The notes under the pieces were generated by a model that was not told the DNA's origin, searched no databases, and worked only from the letters and a program-made list of their open reading frames with translations. From contig FMXS01000018.1 in NCBI GenBank assembly GCA_900104495.1, forward strand, positions 23,714 to 87,713: 64,000 nucleotides of DNA, in the 5' to 3' direction. The DNA is from Ruminococcaceae bacterium FB2012. Its GTDB lineage: Bacteria; Bacillota; Clostridia; Oscillospirales; Ruminococcaceae. Below, piece after piece: positions 18,187 through 27,472 of this stretch (its first letter is position 1; each line of letters starts with the position of its first letter). The position numbers and the translations under genes are program-made.

Positions 18187-18651
18187 GGGATCCCTCCGTT
18201 GGTTGTTATTGACTGTACTTTGATTTTGATGCGGTGTTTCGTGGTACTCACGCGGTGTTGTTCGGCTCCGTCCGTAGAGCCTTTACCGAGTGGTACTACG
18301 GACGGAAAGACGCTTGTCCGCTTCGCGTCCTCGCTGTTTCCTGCGAGTGCGGGAGGACAGCTTTTCCGGCGCTGCGTATGGTTTGTCCTCACAGATGTTG
18401 TTTGGAAATCAGCTTTTGCGCCCTTTTATTATTGAGTGCAGCGCCGGGGTCGTCGCTTACGCGCCGAGTGGGACTCTGTCCCACGCCCTGCGGGGGCGCT
18501 GCCCCTCGACACCGCTGGGGCTCTGCCCCCGTCCCCGCAAGGGCTCTGCCCTTGACCCGCCAAGGGCTACCGCGCCCGCTTTATTTTGAGCTTGCGAAAA
18601 ATAAAGTTGGGATGGGCGGAATTCGCTTCGCGTTTGAATTTACAGCTTTGT
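18187..18651. repeat. GC-rich hairpin-laden spacer between kinase and regulator genes
   Basis: No gene is seen. The stretch contains many short self-complementary GC-rich units such as GTGGGACTCTGTCCCAC, GGGGCTCTGCCCC and AAGGGCTCTGCCCTT. It looks like accumulated hairpin repeats splitting what should be a compact two-gene operon. Confidence 0.6.
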
Positions 18652-18757
18652 GCGGCCCCGCCGCATCACTATCTCGTTTCCTGCACTACGTTGCTTGCGG
18701 CGGAGTTGGGTGCAGGGGCACGCCCCTGCCGCCGTCCGCGCTCGGACCGCTCGGGCC
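18652..18757. repeat. dispersed repeat family B, copy 3 (overlaps kinase 3' end)
   Basis: CCGCCGCATCACTATC, CTGCACTACG, TTGCGGCGGAGTTGGGTGC, GGGGCACGCCCC and CCGTCCGCGCTCGGACC. The kinase stop codon (18686-18688) lies inside this copy. Confidence 0.85.
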
Positions 18758-19822
18758 CTGCGGAACTGTCATAAATATGCGAAATCCGTTTTGGGACGAC
18801 GTGATGCTTATCATCCCGCCCAGGGATGCCGCCCTGTCCCGCATATTCTGTAACCCGATCCCCCCCGACCGCTCGGGGATAATTTCCCCGCAGCTGCCGT
18901 TGTCTTCAACGGTAAGCTGGTAAAAAGCCGGGTGCTGGCGTATGGTGATGTCTATCCTGTCGCCGTCGGAGTGCTTCACCGCATTGGATATGCCCTCTTT
19001 TATGACCGCAAGAAAACATAACCTCAGCTTCGCCGGAAGCTCCCCTTCCGTGTCGTTGTCGTAGGTCACTTTGAAACGGTCCCCCACCGAGCGGATGCTC
19101 TCCCGTACCGCCGCGTCAAGATCCACTGACTCGTCGTGCAGATCGTGGACGCTCTCGCGGATGCTGGTCATAGCGGTGTTCAGCGTTTCTTTAAGGTCGT
19201 CCAGCGGGGCTTTCAGCTTCTCGTCCTTGTTGATGACCGTCAGCGCTCCCGCCTGGAGCAGCGAACGGGTCAGCATATGCCCCACGTTGTCGTGTATCTC
19301 CCGGGCGATGCGGTTGCGCTCCCGGAGAGTGGCAAGGTAGATCTCGTTGTCCTGAGCGTCGGCAAGACTGAGATTCTTTTCGTTCAGCAGCAGGTTCTTC
19401 TCCTCCACCTCGTCACGCAGCGAGGAGAGGTTCTCCACGCTTTTTTCAAGGAGGCTCACCCGCCGCCGGTAGATCACCGTCACCGTCAGGGAGACGAAAA
19501 CTATCACTATCTGATGCGGTTCCAGTTCGGTGATGCCCGTCATCGCGGGAAGCAGAGGCGCCGCCAGCCAGGGCTTTTTCTCGCCCAGGGCGTCGTAGAG
19601 GATGATCGGCGAGGCGCAGAGTATCACCGGGAAGAAAATACAGCAGACGGCGCTTGCCGCCACCGCCGCCGCGGCGAATACCGTCCCTTCGGTGAGCCAG
19701 ACGAAGGATGTCACGATCACCGACACTATCAGTCCCACCACCGGGACCACCGGCCCGTCCAAGAACGTGAAAGCCGCCGCGCAAAGCAGCATCACGGTCA
19801 GCTTGTCCGCCAGCTTGTTCAT
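18686..19822 (-). CDS. sensor histidine kinase (HisKA_3 / NarX-like)
   Basis: Membrane sensor kinase of 378 residues. Several hydrophobic segments span about residues 8-115, followed by a coiled region (LLEKSVENLSSLRDEVEEKN), the phosphoacceptor H177 in IAREIHDNVGHML, and an HATPase domain with ISNAVKHSDG and SGGIGLQNMRDRA. ATG at 19822 is preceded by AAGGAGG six bases upstream. The last 23 residues (356-378, rich in Pro and Gly) follow the expected domain end FMTVPQ and are encoded by a family B repeat. It should phosphorylate the LuxR-type regulator downstream; the signal is unknown. Confidence 0.9.
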   Translation of the reverse strand: MNKLADKLTVMLLCAAAFTFLDGPVVPVVGLIVSVIVTSFVWLTEGTVFAAAAVAASAVCCIFFPVILCASPIILYDALGEKKPWLAAPLLPAMTGITELEPHQIVIVFVSLTVTVIYRRRVSLLEKSVENLSSLRDEVEEKNLLLNEKNLSLADAQDNEIYLATLRERNRIAREIHDNVGHMLTRSLLQAGALTVINKDEKLKAPLDDLKETLNTAMTSIRESVHDLHDESVDLDAAVRESIRSVGDRFKVTYDNDTEGELPAKLRLCFLAVIKEGISNAVKHSDGDRIDITIRQHPAFYQLTVEDNGSCGEIIPERSGGIGLQNMRDRAASLGGMISITSSQNGFRIFMTVPQGPSGPSADGGRGVPLHPTPPQAT

Positions 19823-19939
19823 GCACACCCTCCTTCCGAAGTTCCTGTTTTCTGAAAACGCATATCCCTCCCGAAGGAAGAATATGCGTTCAGACTGTTT
19901 ATCCGAATTGACTCAATGACGTTACACGCAGAGCCCGCA

Positions 19940-20022
19940 CAAAGCTGAGCCCCGCCGTCAAACAAAACCTGTTTTCCGCACTATGTTATCGGCGGCGGAA
20001 TTGCGCCGTCCGCGCTCGGACT
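19940..20022. repeat. dispersed repeat family B, copy 4
   Basis: CCCCGCCGTCAAACAAAACC, CCGCACTATGTTATC and GGCGGCGGAATTGCGCCGTCCGCGCTCGGA. It directly abuts the pta stop codon at 20023. Confidence 0.8.
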
Positions 20023-21039
20023 TCAAGCCATGCCGGCGGTGATTATTGCCATTTTGTAGACTTCCTCGGCGTTGCAGCCGCGGGAAAGATCGTTGATAGG
20101 CGCATTCAGTCCCTGGAGGATCGGGCCGTAGGCCTCAAAGCCGCCGAGACGCTGTGCGATCTTGTAGCCGATGTTTCCTGCTTCGATCAGCGGAAAGATG
20201 AAAGTGTTGGCCTGACCTGCTACCTTGCTGTCGGGGCACTTGGTCTTGGCTACCTCGGGAGAAACCGCAGCGTCAAACTGGAACTCGCCGTCAATGACCA
20301 GCTCGGGGTCGATGTTTTTGGCCTCGATAACAGCGTCATGGCTCAGCTGAACGGTGCCGCCCTTGCCGGAGCCGTAGGTGGAGAAGCTCAGTACAGCCAC
20401 CTTGGGGTCGATGCCGAAGAATGCGGCTGTGCGGGCAGTTTCAACGGCTACCTCGGCCAGCTTTCTTGCGGCTGTCAGAGTCACGTTGCCTTCCTTGTCA
20501 ACGGTGTCGGTGTAGCCAAGGTTGATAGCGCAGTCGCCCATAGCGATAGTCTCTTCCTTGCCGTCCTTCTCTCTGAACATGATGAAGCTGGAGCTTACCA
20601 GGTTCGAGCCCTTCTTGGTCTTGATGATCTGGAGCGCGGGACGAACGGTGTCCGCGGTGGAATAAGTGGCTCCGCCCAGCAGAGCATCGGCCTTGCCGGC
20701 CTTTACCAGCATGGTGCCGAAGTAGTTGCTCTTCTTCAGGAAAGCGCGGCACTCGTCCTCGGTCATCTTGCCCTTGCGGAGCTCAAACATCTGAGCCACG
20801 AGAGCCTCCATTTCGGGATAGGTCTCGGGGTCGAGGATCTCGGCGCCGTCGATCTCGAAGCCGCCCTTATCGGCAGCGGCCTTGACCTCCTCGGGCTTGC
20901 CGCAGAGGATAACGCCCATAAGCTCCTCGCGCAGCAGCCTGTCCGCCGCAGAGAGGATCCTCTCGTCGGTGCCCTCGGTGAACACGATAGTCTTCTTGCT
21001 TGCCTTGAGATTGTCGATAAGCTTGTCAAACATTCCCAT
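20023..21039 (-). CDS. pta: phosphate acetyltransferase
   Basis: Interconverts acetyl-CoA and acetyl phosphate in acetate fermentation. The 338-residue length matches the compact single-domain Pta of Firmicutes. The N-terminus KKTIVFTEGTDERIL and motifs GGATYSTADTVRPALQIIKT, SFSTYGSGKG, DGEFQFDAA and FPLIEAGNIGYKIAQRLGG are characteristic. No acetate kinase gene is next to it, so ackA is elsewhere. Start ATG has TGGAGGTAAATCAAA upstream. It lies 52 bp downstream of the DUF1846 gene on the same strand and may be co-transcribed with it. Confidence 0.96.
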   Translation of the reverse strand: MGMFDKLIDNLKASKKTIVFTEGTDERILSAADRLLREELMGVILCGKPEEVKAAADKGGFEIDGAEILDPETYPEMEALVAQMFELRKGKMTEDECRAFLKKSNYFGTMLVKAGKADALLGGATYSTADTVRPALQIIKTKKGSNLVSSSFIMFREKDGKEETIAMGDCAINLGYTDTVDKEGNVTLTAARKLAEVAVETARTAAFFGIDPKVAVLSFSTYGSGKGGTVQLSHDAVIEAKNIDPELVIDGEFQFDAAVSPEVAKTKCPDSKVAGQANTFIFPLIEAGNIGYKIAQRLGGFEAYGPILQGLNAPINDLSRGCNAEEVYKMAIITAGMA

Positions 21040-21091
21040 TTTGATTTACCTCCATATATTAAATGTATTTAATTAGCATACTCTTTGCCTT

Positions 21092-22561
21092 TCAGCTGAA
21101 CTTCGGCTCGCAGGTCAAATTCACGCCCAGGCGCTTGAAGATGCGCTCGTCTACCGCCGAAAGGATCACCGTGGAGTGTACCTCGCAGCCCCGGAGCTTT
21201 TCCAGCTGATCCATAGCCAGCTTGGCGTTCTTGTCCGTTGCCGCACAGATCGACAGGGCGATCAGCGTTTCGTCGGTGTGGATGCGCGGGTTGCGGTTGC
21301 CGAGATGCTGTATTTTAAGGCTCTGTATCGGCTCGATGACCTCCGGGGACATCAGCAGAGCATCGTCGTCGATGCCGCCGAGAGCTTTCAGCGCATTGAG
21401 CAGCACCGCCGAAGCCGGACCCATAAGATTCGAGGTCTTGCCGGTTATCATACGGCCGTCGGGAAGCTCCATCGCTGCCGCAGGACCGCCGGTCTCTTCC
21501 TCACGTTTCAGCGCCGCCGAAACCACCTTCCTGTCCTCGGCGGTGACTCCCGCCTGGTTCATCAGAAGCTCCAACTTGTAGACCTCGTCGTCCGAAACGA
21601 CGCCCTTCTTCCTGCCACAGAGCCCGATGTAGTACCGCCGGATGATCTCCTGCTTCGCCGCCTCCCGGACAGCTTCGTCGTCAACGATGCAGTTGCCCGC
21701 CATGTTCACACCCATATCCGTGGGGGACTTGTAGGGCGACTCCCCGAGGATCCTCTCAAACATTGCGTTCAGCACCGGGAAGATCTCCACGTCACGGTTG
21801 TAGTTCACGGTGGTGACGCCGTAGGCTTCAAGATGATAGGGGTCGATCATGTTGACGTCATTCAGGTCGGAAGTGGCGGCCTCGTAGGCAAGGTTCACCG
21901 GATGCCTCAAAGGCAGGTTCCAGATAGGGAAGGTCTCGAATTTCGCGTAGCCCGCAGCGATGCCCCGCTTGTTCTCGTGATAGAGCTGGGAAAGGCAGGT
22001 CGCCATTTTTCCGCTGCCGGGTCCCGGCGCGGTGATAACCACCAGTCTGCGTTCGGTCTCGATGTAGTCGTTCCGGCCGTAGCCCTCGTCGCTCATGATA
22101 AGTCCGAGATTCGAGGGATAGCCGCTGATCTTGTAGTGGTGGTAGACCTTTACGCCCAGGGATTCCAGACGCTTCTGGAAAGCGTCGGCCTGGCGCTGGC
22201 CTTCGTACTGGGTCAGCACCACCGAGCTGACATAAAGCCCGATGCCCTTGAACACGTTATACAGTCTGATGACATCCACATCGTAGGTGATGCCCAGGTC
22301 TCCGCGGACCTTGTTCTTCTCGATATCGCCGGCGTTAATGACGATGACGATCTCGGCCTCGTCCTTCAGCTGGAGAAGCATCTGGAGCTTGCTGTCGGGC
22401 TTGAAGCCGGGCAGCACCCGTGAAGCGTGGTAATCGTCATAGAGCTTCCCGCCGAACTCAAGGTAGAGCTTCCCGCCGAATCCTGCGATCCTGTCGCGGA
22501 TATGCTCCGACTGCATTTTAAGATATTTTTCGTTATCAAAACCGATTTTTTTGCTGCTCAT
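21092..22561 (-). CDS. DUF1846 family protein
   Basis: A 489-residue soluble protein of the DUF1846 family, conserved in Firmicutes and of unclear function. Visible motifs are [20 protein letters not shown] near the N-terminus, a phosphate-loop-like [13 protein letters not shown] at about residues 176-188, and [19 protein letters not shown]. The glycine loop suggests nucleotide binding, which is inference. Start has AAGGATATTTGCT upstream. It is followed by pta; no functional link is established. Confidence 0.88.
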   Translation of the reverse strand: MSSKKIGFDNEKYLKMQSEHIRDRIAGFGGKLYLEFGGKLYDDYHASRVLPGFKPDSKLQMLLQLKDEAEIVIVINAGDIEKNKVRGDLGITYDVDVIRLYNVFKGIGLYVSSVVLTQYEGQRQADAFQKRLESLGVKVYHHYKISGYPSNLGLIMSDEGYGRNDYIETERRLVVITAPGPGSGKMATCLSQLYHENKRGIAAGYAKFETFPIWNLPLRHPVNLAYEAATSDLNDVNMIDPYHLEAYGVTTVNYNRDVEIFPVLNAMFERILGESPYKSPTDMGVNMAGNCIVDDEAVREAAKQEIIRRYYIGLCGRKKGVVSDDEVYKLELLMNQAGVTAEDRKVVSAALKREEETGGPAAAMELPDGRMITGKTSNLMGPASAVLLNALKALGGIDDDALLMSPEVIEPIQSLKIQHLGNRNPRIHTDETLIALSICAATDKNAKLAMDQLEKLRGCEVHSTVILSAVDERIFKRLGVNLTCEPKFS

Positions 22562-22649
22562 AGCAAATATCCTTCCCTATAAAAATTCCACCTTTCATTA
22601 TACTACATACACAAGAAAAAAGCAAGAGTTTTTTTAAATTCACGCTGCG

Positions 22650-22740
22650 CGGCAGGGGCGTGGCCCGAGCGCGGGCGGCGCAATTCCGCCGCAATGAACA
22701 TTGTGCGGGAGGAAAGTTTGTTTTGCGGCGGAGTCATTCG
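22650..22740. repeat. dispersed repeat family B, copy 5 (inverted)
   Basis: Reads in reverse relative to the other copies: GGGCGGCGCAATTCCGCCGCAA, then GTGCGGGAGGAAAGTTTG and TTTTGCGGCGGAGTC. Confidence 0.82.
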
Positions 22741-22884
22741 TGAGTGCAGGACCGGCTTTCTGCTACGCCCTTAACCGTGTTAAGGATCTCAGCATAGCCT
22801 CACGCTCCATTTCGGGGGCTTTCCGGTCGCCCCCGAACCCCTTCGGATACAGAACTGAACAAAGCAGTAAAACCATAAACGAAC

Positions 22885-23040
22885 CAACGCAGTAAACCCA
22901 CAAACGAACCAACGTCTCAAGAATGCGGGAGCCCCACGTCACATCACGCCAAGCCGTCCGCGACGCGGCACTAACACCACATCACGCGCCAACCCCAAGC
23001 GCCCAAAGGGCGCGCAGCGTGAATTAAAAAAACGCGCAGC
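22885..23040. repeat. dispersed repeat family A, inverted copy
   Basis: CGAACCAACGTCTCAAGAATGC, GAGCCCCACGTCACATCACGC, CCGTCCGCGACGCGG and CCCAAGCGCCCAAAGGGCGC match the family A units at 12129-12382 in reverse. The 22562-23141 gap contains only these repeats and a terminator. Confidence 0.85.
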
Positions 23041-23045
23041 GTGAA

Positions 23046-23088
23046 CTAAAAAAAGTGAAAAGGCCGCTCCCTTGCGGGAACAGCCTTC
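23046..23088 (-). terminator. intrinsic terminator of the cytidylate-kinase-like gene
   Basis: On the minus strand AAGGCTGTTCCCGCAAGGGAGCGGCCTT folds into a stem followed after a few bases by a T run (23048-23054). Confidence 0.8.
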
Positions 23089-23141
23089 TCAAAAAGTAAG
23101 GAAAGTAAAATGAATTGAAAAAGATCACTCTGAAGCGTAAG

Positions 23142-23765
23142 TTATTTAGCGGCCTCGGCGATGCCGATGTAGGCCTTCATGAGCTCGACCGCGCCGTCGA
23201 TCCCCGTCTTTGAGGAGTTGACGCAGAGGTCGTAGTTCTTCGCCTCGCCCCACTTCATATCGGTGTAGTAGTTGTAGTAGTTGGCGCGGCGCTTATCGGT
23301 CTTGCGGATGAAATCCTCCACCTTGTTCTTCTCGATGTCGTATCTCTCCAGTATGCGGCGGCGCTTGTGGGCCATATTGCCGGTGATGAAGAAATTGATG
23401 ACGTGGTCCTGATTTCTCAGCACATAGTCGGCGCACCTTCCCACGATAACGCAGGGCCCCTTTTCGGCCAGGGAGCGGATAGTGTCGAACTGTGCTAAGA
23501 ATATCTTCTGATTCAGGGGCATCTCCGGGTTGATGCGCCCGTCGGGAGTAACGGGATAATTCCCCATTACCAGCGAATACAGGAAGGAGTTGGTATAGGT
23601 CTCGTCATGCTTGACGAACAGTTCCTGCGTGATGCCGCTTTCCTTGGACGCAATCTCCAGCAGCTCCTTATCGTAGAAGTCAATGCCGAGGTCTTCGGCC
23701 AGCTTTTTGCCGATCTCGCGTCCGCCGCTTCCGAACTCACGGCTGATCGTTATTATTGATCTCAT
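23142..23765 (-). CDS. cytidylate kinase-like protein
   Basis: A 207-residue P-loop protein of the cytidylate-kinase-like family. The N-terminal segment MRSIITISREFGSGGREIGK carries the phosphate loop; an IVGRCADYVL motif and the Arg-rich lid NMAHKRRRILERYD follow. These proteins are common in gut Clostridia and distinct from housekeeping Cmk; the substrate is not established. The start has GGGGGGCGCCTTATC upstream, a strong but slightly odd ribosome site. The 360-bp gap upstream (23766-24126) contains AT-rich promoter-like sequence (ATTATA at 23834-23839 on the minus strand) and nothing else recognised. Confidence 0.85.
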   Translation of the reverse strand: MRSIITISREFGSGGREIGKKLAEDLGIDFYDKELLEIASKESGITQELFVKHDETYTNSFLYSLVMGNYPVTPDGRINPEMPLNQKIFLAQFDTIRSLAEKGPCVIVGRCADYVLRNQDHVINFFITGNMAHKRRRILERYDIEKNKVEDFIRKTDKRRANYYNYYTDMKWGEAKNYDLCVNSSKTGIDGAVELMKAYIGIAEAAK

Positions 23766-24126
23766 GATAAGGCGCCCCCCTTTGTGAATTGATTATAGAA
23801 TCAAAATTTAGACAATCTGTTATCGTCCTTCACTATTATAACATATTAAGTTTCATTTGTACACCCATTTTTAAAAAAATCCTGCACAAATATATTTCAA
23901 AACCATTGTGCATCTTCCACAATCGCGGCTGTCCGGAGGGGCTGTTTATTGTTCAGCTTTGTTATAAGATATGACAAAAAGTCCAAAATCCGCGATTTGG
24001 GGACAGTTAAAAGGTCAAAAACGGCGAACCTTCCCGCAGGCGCTTGCATAAATCCCGCAGATGTGGTATAATAATCTGACAGGGAAAACGATTAAACAAG
24101 CTGTAATTTGCGAGAGGAAAATCAAA

Positions 24127-25104
24127 ATGCTGATGAATACCTTTGCCGCCTTCTGCGCCGGCTTCGCTCTGAATATCATCCTCGGTTCGCCGAAGGGGTT
24201 TCTGAATATCGAAAATGTCGTGCCTAAGTTCACCGTAAAACTGGAAGGCCTCCTCAAACGGATGTATAAGGACTCCGCCGAGGCTCACAGAATGGCCGGC
24301 GTGATACTGCTGGTCATCACGCTGACAGTCTTCGCCGTCATACCCGGCGTCCTGCTTTGGCTGATCTATTCAGCTTCGCCGCTGCTGGCACTGGTCATCG
24401 ACAGCTTCTTCTGCTGGACCTGCTTCTCTGTCATGCATACCCGCAATGAGCTGGACCGCGTCTCCCGCGCACTGGCTTCGGGACGTCCCGACCTGGCAAG
24501 GAAAGGGCTCTCAAAGCTCACCGGCTCCGACTGCTCGGATATGAACGAGGACGAAATGATAAAGCGCTCGGTGGAGATCGCCGCCGACTGCGGCGCCGAC
24601 AATGCCGCCGGCACCCTGTTCTACGCCGCCCTTTTCGGGGGCATCGGGGCGCTGGTCTACCGTACGGTCTCCGTGGTCCGCAGGACCTACTCCACCCGCA
24701 GTGAGAAAAGCGATAACTTCGGCAAGGCCGCCAACGACCTCTGGTGCTTCCTTGATTTCGTACCCGCTCACATTTGCGCCCTGCTGGCAAACTTCTCCGC
24801 TTCGGTATTCGGCTTCGACACCGAGAACTGCTTCCCTGTTTTCAAGCGGGACCGCAAGCAGCTCGCAGCCTCCAACCTTGCCCCCTGCCGATGCGTATAC
24901 GCCGGAGCTTTGGGGATCTCGCTGACCCCTCGAAGCGCCCTCAAGGACGGCTATATCTCCTTCAGTTCCATAGGCGACGACCACCACATCAGCGACTGCG
25001 ACGACATCGCCGCCGCCAACGAGATAATGTACGCCTCCGTGTTCTTCACGATGCTTTTGTTCACCGCGGTACGGCTTATCGTGACGCTGATAATCGTGCT
25101 GTGA
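24127..25104 (+). CDS. CobD/CbiB-like membrane protein
   Basis: A 325-residue membrane protein resembling adenosylcobinamide-phosphate synthase (CbiB). N-terminal FALNIILGSPKGFLN, middle helices, then the region VEIAADCGADNAAGTLFYAALFGGIGALVYRTV that aligns with the CbiB core, and AANDLWCFLDFVPAHICALL after it. In classical CbiB the core reads roughly AENTSDGVVAP, so this copy is altered where catalysis is expected. No other cobalamin gene is in the window. ATG at 24127 follows GAGAGGAAAATCAAA; an ATG two codons later is also possible. It could be a true CbiB or a repurposed relative. Confidence 0.7.
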   Translation: MLMNTFAAFCAGFALNIILGSPKGFLNIENVVPKFTVKLEGLLKRMYKDSAEAHRMAGVILLVITLTVFAVIPGVLLWLIYSASPLLALVIDSFFCWTCFSVMHTRNELDRVSRALASGRPDLARKGLSKLTGSDCSDMNEDEMIKRSVEIAADCGADNAAGTLFYAALFGGIGALVYRTVSVVRRTYSTRSEKSDNFGKAANDLWCFLDFVPAHICALLANFSASVFGFDTENCFPVFKRDRKQLAASNLAPCRCVYAGALGISLTPRSALKDGYISFSSIGDDHHISDCDDIAAANEIMYASVFFTMLLFTAVRLIVTLIIVL

Positions 25105-25128
25105 TACAATGATATAAGAGGATATACT

Positions 25129-25623
25129 ATGGAAAGAAAGCATATCAGAGTCACCGCAGAAGATATCCGTGCGGGAAAGCTCACCGCCGCCGAGGCCCTC
25201 GCTCCCGTGTTCGGGCTGGTGGACCTCACCGCAGGATATATGAACTATCTCGCGGACGTGACTCTGCTCACCACCGAACAGCTCCTGTCCTTTGCGGTGC
25301 TGAATTATCTGAACGAAGTCAGAGAAGGCGGACACGAGAAGTTCCTTTACGATGCCGCCGGGATGCTCTGGCGGGAGGCGATCGTCGGGCTGGATGCCGT
25401 GGGTGCGCCGGAGGCCGCAGAGAATCTCCGCTCCCTTCGGAACCGCTTCGCTCCCGAGCTTTCCTTTGAGCAGGCCGAGCGTATCAGACAGATCGAGGAG
25501 AACGATCTCTACTTTGACGAAGAGGACAAGGTCTTCCGCGCCTGCGAAGCGGACATCGAAAGCCTGCTGGACAGTTACATCCGGCAGAATGCCGAAGCCT
25601 TTGGATTCGACGGCGATATTTGA
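25129..25623 (+). CDS. DMP19-like acidic protein
   Basis: A 164-residue acidic, mostly helical protein that looks like the DMP19 family. Typical segments are ALLTTEQ-type helix (VTLLTTEQLLSFAVLNYLNEVREGGHEKFLYD) near residues 43-75 and EENDLYFDEEDKVFRACEADIESLL near the C-terminus. In Neisseria DMP19 mimics DNA; in Firmicutes the role is unknown. It starts 24 bp after the CbiB-like gene, probably in the same transcript, and is followed by a hairpin terminator. There is no signal peptide. Confidence 0.7.
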   Translation: MERKHIRVTAEDIRAGKLTAAEALAPVFGLVDLTAGYMNYLADVTLLTTEQLLSFAVLNYLNEVREGGHEKFLYDAAGMLWREAIVGLDAVGAPEAAENLRSLRNRFAPELSFEQAERIRQIEENDLYFDEEDKVFRACEADIESLLDSYIRQNAEAFGFDGDI

Positions 25624-25630
25624 ACTGAAC

Positions 25631-25660
25631 AGGGGCGTCCCGCGGGAGCCCCTGCATTTT
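25631..25660 (+). terminator. intrinsic terminator
   Basis: GGGGC, GTCC CGC GGGA, GCCCC hairpin followed by TGCATTTTTATT. Confidence 0.7.
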
Positions 25661-25674
25661 TATTCCGCTTCTCC

Positions 25675-25703
25675 TTGACTTATCTATAATGACATGATAT
25701 AAT
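25675..25703 (+). promoter_or_regulatory. promoter of the HD-GYP gene
   Basis: TTGACT (25675-25680), 17-base spacer, TATAAT (25698-25703). Confidence 0.85.
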
Positions 25704-25742
25704 GATTCTGATTGAATTTTTTATGCGGAGAGGGTGAAAAAA

Positions 25743-27443
25743 GTGATAGAAACATATTACGGCGTGTGCTTTCTTACGGCACTCCTGCTGACCGTTTTCT
25801 ATGTCTACATCTGGCACAAGCACCTGGATGTCCATATCACCCTCGTTTTCATGCTGGTGCCGATAAACAATCTCGGCTCGCTGATGCTTGCGATGTCCCG
25901 GTCCGCGGGCGAGGCGATACTCGCGCAGAAGGTGGTCTACCTGGCGGCCTGTTTTCTGCCGCTGATGATACTCCTTGCAGTGCTTACGCTTTGCAATATC
26001 AGCCTCAGACGCTGGGCAAGAGTGGCGCTGTTCCTGTTCAACGGAGCCATATACGTATCCACCCTTACCATGGGGAGCATGAGCATATTCTACAAGTCCT
26101 TCAGCTTCAAGCAGGAAAACGGCGCGGGGTATATATATAATAAGGAATACGGCTTTATGCATACCGTGTTCTACTTTATGGTCATCGCCTACTTTGCGGT
26201 GGCTCTCGGCGTACTGATATACAGCTTCTTCAAGAAGAATCAAGTTTCAAGAAAGATACTCTATCTGCTCCTGCTCCCGGAGATAATCTCCATCGCCGCC
26301 TTCTTCGGCGGGAGAAAGATCATTGATAAGGTGGAGCTGGTCCCTGCGGCATACTGCTTCGCCCTTGTGATCTATCTGATAATAATTTACCGCATCTCGA
26401 TATACGACATCACCGACACCGCCATAGATTCCCTTATCGAACAGGGAGACACCGGGTTCATCTCCTGCGATTTCAAGTTCTGCTATCTCGGAAGCAACAC
26501 CACCGCCAAGCAGATCATCCCCGAACTGAAGACCCTCACCGTCGATAAGCCCCTCAGCAGGAACGTTTACCTGAAGAGCAATCTCCTGCGCTGGCTGAAT
26601 AATTTCAAAAAGGACGAATCCAAGAACAAGACCTATTTCGTCAAAGGCAACAAGACCTATCTCGTGGTCATCAGCTATCTCTTCGACGGACGGCACAAGC
26701 GGGGCTATCAGCTGGTCATCACCGACGACACCAAGAACCAGCAGAACATAAGGCTGATTAATTCCTTCAACACCCAGCTGAAAGCCGAAGTTGCCGAAAA
26801 GACCGCCGACATCATTGATATGCACAACAAGCTGATCCTCGGCATGGCGACCATGGTCGAAAGCCGCGACAACTCCACCGGCGGACACATCAAGCGCACC
26901 AGCGAAGTGGTCCGTATGCTCATCGACGAAATGAAGAAGGACAGCCGCTTCCAGCTGACGGAAAAGTTCTGCTCGGATATGATAAAGGCCGCCCCCATGC
27001 ACGACCTCGGAAAGATCGCCGTTGACGACGCCATACTCCGCAAGCCGGGACGCTTCACTCCCGAGGAGTACGAGAAAATGAAGACCCACGCCGCCGAAGG
27101 AGCCCGCATCGTCCACGAGATACTCAAAGGCACCTCGGACTTCGAGTTCCATATCCTCGCGGAAAACGTGGCTCACTATCACCACGAACGCTGGGACGGC
27201 TCCGGCTATCCCGACGGCCTGAAAGGTACGGAGATACCCTTTGAAGCGCGTATCATGGCCGTCGCAGACGTGTACGACGCCCTGGTGAGCAAGCGCGTCT
27301 ATAAGGAGAAAATGTCCTTCAAGGACGCCGACGCGATCATTATGGAAGGTATGGGCAAACACTTCGACCTTCGCCTCAAACCTATCTACGCCGCCGCCAG
27401 GCCGAAACTGGAAAAATACTACAGCTCCATAGATGCACAGTAA
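25743..27443 (+). CDS. membrane HD-GYP phosphodiesterase
   Basis: A 566-residue protein with about seven N-terminal membrane helices (residues 1-220), a cytoplasmic PAS-like segment, a short coiled coil (about 335-360), and a C-terminal HD-GYP domain. The HD pair is in MHDLGKIAVDDAIL and the GYP signature in YHHERWDGSGYPDGLKG; both are intact, so cyclic-di-GMP hydrolysis is expected. The N-terminal design matches 7TM sensors fused to signalling domains. GTG at 25743 is preferred over a GTG nine bases earlier because GGAGAGGG would abut that one. It is single with its own promoter and terminator. Confidence 0.9.
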   Translation: MIETYYGVCFLTALLLTVFYVYIWHKHLDVHITLVFMLVPINNLGSLMLAMSRSAGEAILAQKVVYLAACFLPLMILLAVLTLCNISLRRWARVALFLFNGAIYVSTLTMGSMSIFYKSFSFKQENGAGYIYNKEYGFMHTVFYFMVIAYFAVALGVLIYSFFKKNQVSRKILYLLLLPEIISIAAFFGGRKIIDKVELVPAAYCFALVIYLIIIYRISIYDITDTAIDSLIEQGDTGFISCDFKFCYLGSNTTAKQIIPELKTLTVDKPLSRNVYLKSNLLRWLNNFKKDESKNKTYFVKGNKTYLVVISYLFDGRHKRGYQLVITDDTKNQQNIRLINSFNTQLKAEVAEKTADIIDMHNKLILGMATMVESRDNSTGGHIKRTSEVVRMLIDEMKKDSRFQLTEKFCSDMIKAAPMHDLGKIAVDDAILRKPGRFTPEEYEKMKTHAAEGARIVHEILKGTSDFEFHILAENVAHYHHERWDGSGYPDGLKGTEIPFEARIMAVADVYDALVSKRVYKEKMSFKDADAIIMEGMGKHFDLRLKPIYAAARPKLEKYYSSIDAQ

Positions 27444-27447
27444 AAAG

Positions 27448-27469
27448 CGCCGCAGGTCAAACTGCGGCG
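27448..27469. terminator. bidirectional terminator
   Basis: CGCCGCAG (27448-27455), loop GTCAAA, CTGCGGCG (27462-27469), with A-rich left and T-rich right flank; it serves both the HD-GYP gene and the convergent ComEA-like gene. Confidence 0.92.
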
Positions 27470-27472
27470 TTT

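Noticed and set aside
21176..22423. 415-codon frame antisense to DUF1846
   Set aside because: Shadow of a conserved gene, with no start signals or family motifs.
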